Source of the DNA: Monocercomonoides exilis
Taxonomy: Eukaryota; Preaxostyla; Oxymonadida; Polymastigidae
Direction of reading: 5' to 3'
DNA length: 64,000 bases
Assembly (NCBI GenBank): GCA_001643675.2
Contig: LSRY02000061.1
Span: 310,001-374,000 of the forward strand
Shown here: piece by piece, positions 47,790 to 58,600 of the stretch
Numbering within the stretch: position 1 is the stretch's first letter
How the letters are laid out: each line of letters opens with the position of its first letter
Program-made: the position numbers and the translations under genes
Notes under the pieces: model-generated
What the model saw: the letters and a program-made list of their open reading frames with translations, nothing else
The model's database searches: none
Told to the model about the DNA's origin: nothing

Positions 47790-49898
47790 TGAATAATGAA
47801 CGAAGTTCAACCGCTTTTCTCTTTCTATTTGGACAAGCTTCCAACACAAGCATTCCTTATTTCACAGTTGCCCGCCTGTCTGGAACATGCGAAATGTTAT
47901 TCTTACAGTTTCAATCCATCGAATGTGGAGGCCACGTTCTAACTGCATCGCTTGGCAGAAGAATTGAGATGATAAATGTTTCGATGAGCAATATTGAACC
48001 GATACGCAAAAGCATTGTGGTAGTATTTTGCGCAGGCTGAATTGCAAGACGAGTCACTGAAATTAAATGAGGCGACAGTTCAACAGCATAACTCAAATGT
48101 TGTTCCTTCGCTCGCTTCTCCAAAACATTCCTTCCGAACCTTCCTTATCAGCAACATTGGAAGCGATCCTTGCAGCGTGTCTGTGCAAAACACGTCGATA
48201 AAGAACAGTGGAAGCAGCCAAAGCAAGAGCGGTGGAGGAATGATTATGAGTTGAAGCGAAGAAAGCTTTTTCGAGTGCCGTTTTTCTGCTGTCTCGGAGT
48301 GTTTCTACTCTGCAACTGGAAGAGGAGGCGTAATATTACTGGATTGCTCATCAATTGATAGCGATAGCACGTTGCCTTTCCTGCTGAAAAACATCACATT
48401 CTTGGAGAATAAAGCATTTGTTGAAAGAAACTTATTTGTTAAATGAGCGAACGAAAAAACTCAAATCGGCAACTAGCTCTTCAAACTCGACTTCAGACCT
48501 CCGTTTGTTCGGGATCTTGCCATGTGGGGATGCGCAGCACAGAATTATTGTGACGAGAAAGATTTATTAGAGCTGATTGTTGTGTATCAGAGCGAGACAA
48601 TATTTGCATCTTCTTCAGCAGATAACACCTCAGATTCACGCCAATGCGGAGATATCACTGCGCCCTGCTCTTCGTTGAACGTTGCGTTGTCTCACATAAT
48701 TCCTTCAGTTTACAGCAATTTGCTGATTAACAAAAGTGCCCTAGTGTCTGGAGAAGCAAGTGCACGCGATGTGACGATCAAGTCGCTGGAGCAGGAGAGC
48801 GACAATGGAGTGCTCCATCTGAACTGCTGCATCAAGAGCAAGACGGGCAGTCTTTTTGCATGTTCGTCGAGAGTGAAAATGGAGTTTCTGACAATTCTGT
48901 TTGGGAATGCTTTTTCTTCTTCTCGTTCCAGCTTAGTATCGCTTGCTGATGACAACTTGTCGATTGCAGACACAATCTTTGCTCAAGAAGCTTCTGTTGG
49001 AGGATCTGAAATTGAACTGAATTGCTCGATTGTTGAAATGAGCGGTGGAAGATTGACGATGTCTGACTGCACTTTTGCTGGCCTCCATCTCCGTTCTTCA
49101 TTCCGCAGCTGCATTCAGTGAAGTCTCACCAACAAGGCAGTAACCTTGCCATTGATCCTTCTGGCTCCTTGCTCCTGCCTTGTGGCTTGTCCCTCCAGGT
49201 TGATTCCTTCGATGGCTTAATTCACAATCTGCAGGTATTTCCGCTGCAAGCAGAAGAGTTTGCAGGCGAAACAGATATTCACACAGCCATTCCAGCATCA
49301 ATTGTTACTACTGCGTCTGAAGTTACAGAAGTGTCTGTGAAAATCTTATTTGGAAGGGTCGAATCTCCAGCTTCAACAGATTCATTCATTCTGAAAAACA
49401 GAAGCGAGGTTGAGCCAAAAGGAGATGAAAGAAATGTTGAAGGAGGAAAAGAATGAAAATCAATGTGGCCAATGATTGTGATTGCGATATTTGCATTCCT
49501 GTTTCAGATTGTTCCGATTGCTTCAATTGTTGCTCCTATTCGAAGGAGAAAGGTTTAAGAAGAAGTTAGAAAAATCAAGAAGATTGCTGATGATACAGTG
49601 ATAAAGGATACGAAGGCATTTGAGTGGTAATGATGAGACGTCACCCGAGGCTAAGTGGGGAATGGTGAAGAATAATGCTGAGAAGATAAATGAAGAGCAG
49701 TTTTGAAAAAAAACCAAATGAATATGTAATTTATTCAGTCAATGGAGAAAGCTGCAAAGATGAAAACAGCATCAATCTGTCGACTCGACTGAGCGCTTCA
49801 GAAATATATGCTTTGTTTGTTGTAGATTACTCCACGAACATTAAAAGAAACAAACTTTTATTTTTTATATTTAATTACACAGAGATCAAAAAAAGTTA
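47790..49898 (+). pseudogene. Pseudogene B of the receptor pseudokinase family
   Basis: A sister of pseudogene A, with the same blocks in the same order: ECRFSAVSECFYSATGRGG, KLDFRPPFVRDLAMWGC, QSETIFASSSADNTSD, CGDITAPCSSLNVALSHIIP, KMEFLTILFGNAFSSSRSSL. It then jumps directly from TFAGLHLRSSF to the pre-membrane region (GSLLLPCGLSLQVDSFDG, EVTEVSVKILFGRVESPAST, FILKNRSEVEPKGDERN), so about 1 kb present in A is deleted. Stops include TGA at about 48254 and 48445, TAG at about 48475, TGA at 49456, TAA at 49557 and TAA at 49628. The pre-membrane FILKNRSE block is also in K1 and K2, confirming the family. The membrane helix is degraded. Confidence 0.82.
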
Positions 49899-50634
49899 AA
49901 AAGTTGAAAATAGAACAGAATAACAAGAATAAGCTTTAAATAATTGATATTTCAAGCTCATTTTATCAAACAAAATCATCTTGAAACAAATCAGAAATTT
50001 TTGTGAAGGATAAAGAAAATCTTAATTGTTTCAAAATTTTTCAATTTTTTTGTTCATAAAGCAAAAGATAAAACACAAAAATATTTTAACATGTGTTCAC
50101 TATATTTTCATGAATTATTTATTTAAGTGTATCGCACTTTATTCAAGTGTCACTTCAATCATTTAAAATAACATGACTTCATTTAAGAAAAACCCAGTTC
50201 ATTCAAATAAATTGTATTTATGCAAATTAAAAAAATCTATTCACAATTCATCTAATGATGATCAACACAAATTAATATGAAATCAAAAATCAAAATATTT
50301 TGTTCAGAATTTAAAAAAACAAAAACTTGAAAAAAAGATTTTGTATTTGAAATAGACAAAATTTGGAAAATTGATAGTTGATATCGATTATGAATTTAAA
50401 CAACAGCAAGTCGTTTTGGATTGATTATTTGTTGTTGAACATTTTTGTTTGTAATTGAAAATTTATTTTGAAAAAAGTCCAGAATAATCCATGAGATTGA
50501 ACAATTTGCTGCACAAATATCATAAATAAAATCAACTCATTTTTTTATCAAATATCACAAAACATTAAAAATAACTTTTAAAAAATGAACCATAATAGAT
50601 GTTCTGATAACTGTAAAATCCAAATAAAACCTTA
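49899..50634. other. AT-rich spacer, end of duplication unit 2
   Basis: It contains the third copy of the border repeat (50193-50253). I see nothing coding. Confidence 0.6.
50193..50253 (-). repeat. Inverted repeat copy 3 (3' border of unit 2)
   Basis: Nearly identical to 47206-47270; the surrounding sequence from about 50085 is also shared with unit 1 (from about 47098). Confidence 0.75.
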
Positions 50635-51217
50635 TTGTTAATACAGCATCGAAAAAGAAAAGACCAGAACTACTCCATTCTATTTTGCGATGAAGATGCA
50701 GAAACAAAAGGATTGAACGCGAGGTCTTTTTCAAAGGAAAGAATTTTGTCAAATCCCCATTCAGCTATTGCAATGCAAAAACACAAACAAAATTCAGGAG
50801 AAAAGCAAACACTACAACAAAGAGTTTAACAATAGGATTCTCTTCATCAGTCGTTGCTATTTTTTTTGTAAATTGTGGAGCTGATGTTGATTCCAACGAC
50901 AAAACACAAAAAACGTTGTGCTCAACAATCGAGGATGCACTGAAGTGCTCCTCGTTTTTTTATCCAACACTTTCTTCAATAGCCAATGTGTTACATTTGC
51001 CTTGCCAAGTGAAGCCAAAAAGATTTCATTGATTTCATCAAATTTCCAAATCTTCATTCCATTCCATTCCGATTTGCATTCTTCTTTGAATATGTTTCCG
51101 TTTCCATTGCAACTTTATCAGATTTGTCGAAAATGCATTGGCTGCATTTTAACATTGAAAAATCAATATTTTGAACATCACTTGAACATCAATAACTCTG
51201 TATTCACCATGGTATAA
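50635..51217 (+). pseudogene. Possible third receptor-family fragment
   Basis: A frame near 50865-51030 reads VNCGADVDSNDK, then LCSTIEDALKCSS, which resembles the CG-x-PC-x-S-I module signature of K1 and K2 (for example CGTNTLPCDSIEHGL in K1). Flanking frames (50635-50829 and 50918-51217) are open but shifted relative to it. The match is short, so this is a tentative call. Confidence 0.4.
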
Positions 51218-52684
51218 ATTATTTATTTATTTATTTTGTCATTCGTTTTCACATTTCTCACTCTTTTATATAAAGATATTTTTGCACGGAACATTTTGAA
51301 GACAAACCATTTTTAATTCAAAAACACTCAATTTATCGAAAAGGCCCTGGCTTTGGTTTGATACCAATTGGAAGGAATTGGATGGGAATAAAGAAATGTC
51401 ATAATTAGAGCATATGAAAATGAGTGATGAGATAGAAGAAAGAGAAGAAGAAGAAGAAGATGAAGTTAATGAGAGGAAGAAGGAAGAAATGGAAGCAGGG
51501 CTGATGTAAAAAGGAAAGCGAACAACAAGAGATTGGGAAGGAAGAAGATGCGGATGGAGTTATTAGTATTTTGCAATGAGAATATTTAGCTAGCAAAGAA
51601 GGGTAAATTGTGTTTGTTCTTGTTTGCAGATTAATATTGATTTTTTGAATGATTAAAATTTTTAAGAAATGTGAAATATGAGAAACGATAGAAGTTATTT
51701 TAATTTTTATTTTGGAAAATGTATTTTTGAGTTTTAATTACGACGCATTGAATTCTTTTATTTGGTTTTTTTTAATCTTTTGGAATTTTTTCTTTCTTTC
51801 TTTTTTTTTATTAAAAGAATATGAGAAGAGAAGGTTCACGTTGCATGTTCTTTTAGTTGAAACAGGATTTCTTTGAAGGCATCTTTTCTCTGAAAAAAAA
51901 GCAGATGAGTATTTTTGAATAACAAACATTGGTTGTTTGCATAAAATTAATCAATGTTCAAAATGATGGAGCAAGAAAGAGGAAGAAGAATGAAGCTGAA
52001 GAGATTATTTGGAAATTTGGAGCAAAGAAGCTGTCGAAGCGGTTTGACAATAAAACAGATAAGAATATGAAGAGAAGAATTTTGAAGAGAGGAAATTAAA
52101 CGCTTACGAGGAAATGAGGAGGAAAAGAAGAAGAGAAAGACGAGAGGAAGAAAGAGAAAGTGGATTAATATATGAAGCAACAATAACAGAACATTGCAAA
52201 AAAGATTATCTTCTTTTATATTCAACAAAGAGTGAAGCTGTCAAGAAAAAGTTCATCATTTTATGACTTTGAGAATAAATATTTAATGACTCGAAAAAGT
52301 GCAACTTTAAGGATAAAATTTACAAAGTTTGTTTAACAAAAATACCATTTTTTTTTCCTTTTGCTAAAATAGGGAGGTAACGTCAATTCTGAAATGTTCA
52401 ATTTTTCATGCATTCAATATTTTTATTTAACTTTGATTTTTTTGTTCTATTTACAAATATACACATGAAAATATTTACAAAAATATTTCAAACATAATCA
52501 ATCACCGATTCATGATGGCAAGAACAGAGGGAATAGCATGCAATGGAAGTGCTTAATTGTTTTTTTAAATGCTCACATAATAATTGTCGAAAGAAGCCTT
52601 CACTTAATCCAACGTGCAGGAAAGTATTATTAAGGGCTATTTTGATCATTATAAAAATATAAAAATTTTCATTTCAACACAAGA
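51218..52684. other. Spacer upstream of K2
   Basis: Polypurine words near 51430-51560 and 51960-52150 give Glu/Lys/Arg-rich frames broken by stops. Nothing recognisable is coded. A TATAAAAATATAAAAA stretch at 52651-52666, about 20-30 bases before the K2 ATG, is the only promoter-like sequence seen. Confidence 0.45.
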
Positions 52685-55600
52685 ATGCATTTGTTTGTTT
52701 TAGCATATTTAATTTTTGGAAAGACTTTTGAAGCACAAGATTTCTCTGGAATTGCCACATTGGAGAACAAAGGTATTCTTTCGAATATATATTTTTTCAA
52801 TTATTCAAATATTTTTTATCAAGGCTATTCATATGATGCACAGTTTCATCATAAGATTAATAACAATCACTTGTTTGAGCAGATAACATTCTCAGGAGTG
52901 AAAAAATTGCAATCAGGAACATCCACAGTCATTTACACATTTTTGGGATTCCACAATTCTACAGTTGGACTGAAAAATGTGGCGATTGAATATTTGTCTT
53001 CTCCTTTGATGCTTATAGCAGAATACTCAACTCTGATGATGGACTCCTGCATTTCCCACCAAAAATCAACATCTCCATTTCTTTTGCAAAGTGGGTCAAT
53101 CAGCATTGTGAATTTGACTTTGATCCCTCAAATCAGTTTTTGTTCCAGAAGTCTCGTATTTTCATCTGATGATTCAAATTCTGTCGTTTTGAGAAATTCC
53201 ATCATGGCAGATCTGGCTGTTTCCTCTTCAGAATGTTTCCTGTTGTCTGGAAAGAGCAAAAGTGAAGAGATTTCTAACTGTGCCTTCAGGAACATGTCTG
53301 AGAAATATGACAAGAACAGTGATTATCAGATATCCCATTCATGCTTGTTGAGTTCAATGGAGAACTGTCTCGTTTATTCGTGTGTGAATGCCTTTGAAGG
53401 AGGTATTTCGAGTGGGTCATATTCTTCACATGACTTCATCTGCAGAAACATATCAATAAGCTTCGGGAAAAGAGAAACGAATGCTCTTCAGAAAAAAGAG
53501 CAAATGAACACAACGGAAAGTCAAACATTTTCATTGTGCGAATGGACTGATTGCACAGCCGAACAAGGAGGCGCCCTTTATATACATAACAATGAAAATG
53601 CTATTCTAACTGTCGAAAATTCGTCGTTTACAAGATGTAGTGCTTCCTCGACAAGAGGTGGAGGAATATATGCATTGAAAGTCGCTGAATGCATTGTAAA
53701 ACATTCCACTTTTGTCCAATGTTCTGCAGCAGCTACTCCAAATATAGGGGGAGGAGGAATAATGATTGAAAATGTTTACATCCAACCAATTGTCGATAAT
53801 TGCTTCTTTCAAAGTTGCTCATCAGGTGACGATGGTGGGGCAATCGTTCTATGCCCAACAAATACTCAAAGACAAAAGCACTGCATTTCAAATTCATTTT
53901 TTGATAACTGCCGATGCAATGGATCAGCTCATGGCGCTGGAGGTGCAATTATGCATTGGGATTGCATTGATAAAGTCATGATCTCTAATTGTCTTTTGTG
54001 CGATTGCTATTCAATGCACGCAGGAGGTGCTATTGGCTTATTAATTAATAGTTACAATAGAGGAACATTGTTATTTTTCTGTTTTTTTCATGACAACATA
54101 TGCGTTAAAGGTGGACATGACATTGTTCTTTACAATTCTACTGAAAATAACATTGATCCCAGTTGTTATTCAACCAGACAGACGATGAATAGAGTTAGCA
54201 CAGACACAGCTTCAACCGTTGATCGTAGTGATTGGCTTCACAATGATTTTGGAAATGTGAGATTTGTTTCTTCAACTGATTCACAACCAAAAGGCAACGA
54301 CACATATGCTTGTGGAATAAATGAATCTCATCCATGCGGCACTATCAGCCGTTGTTTGACTCAACTTATTTCCGGATATGTGACTGAAATCGAAGTATTT
54401 TCGGGAACGATTATCGAAACAAATAGTTTTGATTGTGGATCTGACAGTTTCACTGTTTATGGCCAAAGCAATATGAGCGCAACGATCCATACAGAGTTTG
54501 AAGCATCTGGGTTATCACTTTTTTCTGTCTCGACAGGCACATTGACTATCAGTGACCTTATTTTTGTGCATGACTCGGCTCATCCGAATAACCGTGGGTC
54601 AAGGCTGTTTGAGATTTCTGGAGCAGGAGAGATGCATGTGAACAGACTGAACATATCTATTGGAAGTGGACAATCAACAGAAACAGCATTCACAACAGAG
54701 CTGATCAATGTTCAGAATGGTATGCTGCAGATGGATAATGTGAACTGGGCAAAGACGATTTCCACCGTTTCATTGTTTTCGCTTTCTTCAACAAATGAAA
54801 TTTCATTGAAGCTTTCGGAGTGTACCTTTGATGGGATTGAGAGGACAACCAGTGGAGCCGCTGTAATCTCAATCACCGATGACAAGGCAAATATTGATTT
54901 GAATTCTTGCATTTTTGAAGGATGTGGAAGCACAACATCGACTGATGGAGGATCGATGATGCTATGCGCAGGAGAAGGAAATGAAGTGAAAGTAAAAGGT
55001 GGATCTTTTGATGGGTGCTATTGCTCTGAAACAGATGGTCTTGGGGGAGGAATCCTTCTTCGATTATTGAATGAAAATCCAGATTTCCTGATCTCCTCTT
55101 CATTCGGAACAAACACAGCCAAATGGGGGAATGATATCTTCGTCATTTCACCAAATCTGGAAGAAACAGCAAAATCAGAAAACATCACATGCGTTACAGC
55201 ATCACTGGATTCCGTTGACAAAGTGAGAGGATATGATAATGGAAATGCTAGTGTTGCCATTCCTCTGTGCATCTATCTCCTTCCCACACCAGAAGAAATA
55301 CATGTGAGTTATACTGAGGCATCCAATCACTCGCATTGTGGAATTGCTAAATTCCCTTGTTTGACCTTGAAGCACTCCCTCACACGGTTGACAGGTACCA
55401 AGAAAATTATTGTGAATGGAATGATTTTGATGAGTGATGAATTGGCATTTGATGAACAGAAACATGAAATCAGAGGAAATGATGATCAAAGTGGCTGGAT
55501 CGTCTCCGATATTGAAATTGAATCTGATGCTGCGATGATAGCAACAAATGTTGAAACTGTCTTGTCAAAACTTATCTTCTCTCTTCCATCATCCCTTCCT

Positions 55601-58600
55601 CTTCACCAGACTTTCATTTCATCTTCTTCGCAGTTGACTCTGTCTCATTGTTCTATTTCTCTTCAATACCCTTCGTCTGAATTGGCATGTCTATTCTTAT
55701 CTGTTGATTCTGGTTCATTGGTTATTGATTTCTTCTCTGTTTTGTCAATCACCTTGAGCACAACTCCATTGATCTCATTTTCTGGAAGCAGTTCATATAC
55801 CGAGTCAATGAGCATCAAATGGTTGAACATGACGAACTGCACTTTCACAGAAATCGAAAGAGCAGCTGGAAGTGGAGGGTGTGTGAGCATTGGCAACAGC
55901 CACGATGATTATACAAATACACAAATAAATATTGAAGAGAGTGTTTTTGATGGATGCTCTGTGCTGGCTGATGGAAGCAGAGGAGGGGCTATCGATGTGC
56001 AGATGAAAGGAAACATTCAAATGAATATTATTTCATGCACATTCACAGGATGCACAGCACCAGCTGGAGAAGAAGAGAAGACTGGGTTTGGCGGAGGAAT
56101 GGCACTGAAGTTAATTGATGATGGTTCTTCATTTGTAATCTCATCTCCTGTTTTTGATACAGAAAAGCCAAATACTGCGAGATATGGAAATAATCTGTTT
56201 GTTGAATCATCCAACTTGACAAAGAGCATCACAAATGACACACTTCCATTTGTATCAGAGAATCTGGTTAACATTTCGTTGGATTCTATGAGAGGCTTTG
56301 ATGGAGGTGACACAACGAATGCCATTCCATTGGTGTATTTTTGGCTTACACTCGGCTCAGAGGTGTTTATTGGAGGTGATGGGAAAGATATGGGAGCCTG
56401 TGGATTCTCAGATTATCCTTGCATTTCAGTTGATTATTCACTAACGAGATTGTCAGAAGGAAATGAAAAGAATATGAACATCATTGGAAAAGCGATTCTT
56501 CAGAACTGTGTTGATCTTTGTGGAATTTCAATAAAATCAGATGATAACAATAAGTGTGTTTTGGAATGTCTCTCATCACTTGAAGGAGCAGAAGAAGCAG
56601 CAATGAAGATTTCTGGAATTACTAATTTCGAATTGATAAACTTTGTGATACCATCTTCATTCTCAGGTGGAGTCAGTTATTTGATGTTTGTTGGCTCAAG
56701 CGAAGGATTGCTGACTGTGAAGGACTGTTCATTCACTAAAATGGAAGAAAGCGGAGAAGAAATAATTAACTATGGGTTGATCGAGGCAGATGGTGGAACA
56801 GTTGTAATAAAATTTGTATCAATGCAATTACTATCTTTTTCACATGATGTTATTTCTGTGTTATCAACAACGATTTTGAACATTTATAATCTAACGATGA
56901 AAAATATTGAGCTGGATGGATCAAGCGGATTGAGCATTTCAAAGAGTTCAAGAAGAGAAAAAAATGAAGTGGAGCAAGATATTGTTATTGAGTGGAGTTT
57001 GTTCGAAGAAGTCACTCAAAACAGAACCAATGATGTTCCCATCATTCGGAATGACAATGATGAGCCTTTGAAAATGGTTATAAGAAACACAACGATGAAG
57101 AGATGTGGAGGGTTGAAGTGTGGAAAGGGAGGAGGGATGTTTTGTGTGTTGAATGAGGGAGGAAGCTTTGATTGCTCATTTTGCACGATTTCTGAGTGTT
57201 TCTGCTCAACCACAGGAAGAGGTGGCTGGCTGTTTCTGGAGTGTTCCTCAGTGGCTGAGAAGCCTCTGAGCTTTGTGCTGTCGAATCTCACCTTCAAAGA
57301 TAACTCTGCATTGAGAGGGAGAGATGTGTATGTTCGATGCCACTCAATCGAAACACAGATAGTTGATGAGCAATTCTTGCTGGATTTCAGAGCACCTTTT
57401 GTGAAGGAGCTGGCGATGTGGGGCTGTTCAACAGACTCGTTTGAGGGAGAAGAGGATCTGCTGCTGAGGGTTGTGAAATACCAGAGCGAGACGATATTTG
57501 TATCTTCAGTTTCAGATAATCACGAAGATAACAAGCGATGTGGAGAGTTCAGCACACCATGCCAATCCTTGAATGTTGGAATTCAACACATTATTCCTTC
57601 ATCTTATTCTCAACTGCTAATATCAAAGGAGACGATCATCAATGGAGAATGCGAAGCAAAGGATGTGATCGTCCGCTCACTTCAATCTTCCTCGGCCGCC
57701 CAGGTACATCTGAAATCAACAATTACAGGTGATTCGGGAAATCTTTTCACAACTTCAGAGAATATTCGATTTGAAAGATTGAAATTCAATTTTAGGAAAT
57801 CGTTTTCTTATTCAGGCAGTTTTCTCATTCATGAAGCAAGTGGCCAGCTTTCTCTTTCATTTGTTGACTTCTCTTCTGTTGGAGGGTCAAACAACAACCA
57901 ACCTGCTGTTGCTCTCAACTCATCGTTGCTGAGCATTGAAAGTGGAATTCTTCATGTTGACAACTGCTCAGTGTCACTCCTTTCATTCAAGGAGCCTTCA
58001 TTTCTGTTGAGTGGAGAGGAGATTTCGTTGACGAATGTGAAACTGGAACAGATTGAATCAACAGCAGATGTGTTTGAGATTGGCAGTTGTGGAAGTGTTG
58101 CTTTCAATGGAGTATCTGCAGATGGAGTGAAGCTGCCAGATGGTTGCATCATTTCGATTGACAGTTCATCTTCAGGAACAATTTCTGTTGGAAGCTCGTC
58201 ATTCGACAACTGCTCAAGGAATTCAGAAGGAGCTTCTGTTCTTTCATCTTCTTCAACCTCTGCTCATATCGTTCTTTCTAACTGTTCCTGTTCAATCTGT
58301 GATTCTCTGTCAAGCAAAGGAAGCATTGTGGAGATTAACAATGCAAAAGATGTTTTTATGGATTCATGTCAATTTATTGGAGTTCTTTCAAAAGAAAATG
58401 AGAATGAGAGAAATAACGCATTTGAAGAAATATGTGAATGGAATGGATCGCTAATTTATTCAGCCAATTCTTCATTGGTGATGAAATATGTGACAATAAT
58501 GAATGCTTCATCAGGTGGATTTTCTGCATCAACTTGCGACGTGACAATCGAGAAAGGAGAGTTTTTGAACAATAATCCTTTCATCGAAAAATATCCCTCC

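Larger units (their letters stand above)
47364..50258 (+). repeat. Tandem duplication, unit 2 (carries pseudogene B)
   Basis: It aligns with unit 1 over its whole length except for the missing central piece. Shared landmarks are CAAACGATTCAAAACG near 47452 (unit 1 about 43495), AATAATGAACGAAGTTCAAC near 47790 (unit 1 about 43810), and the 3' border near 50193. Confidence 0.78.
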
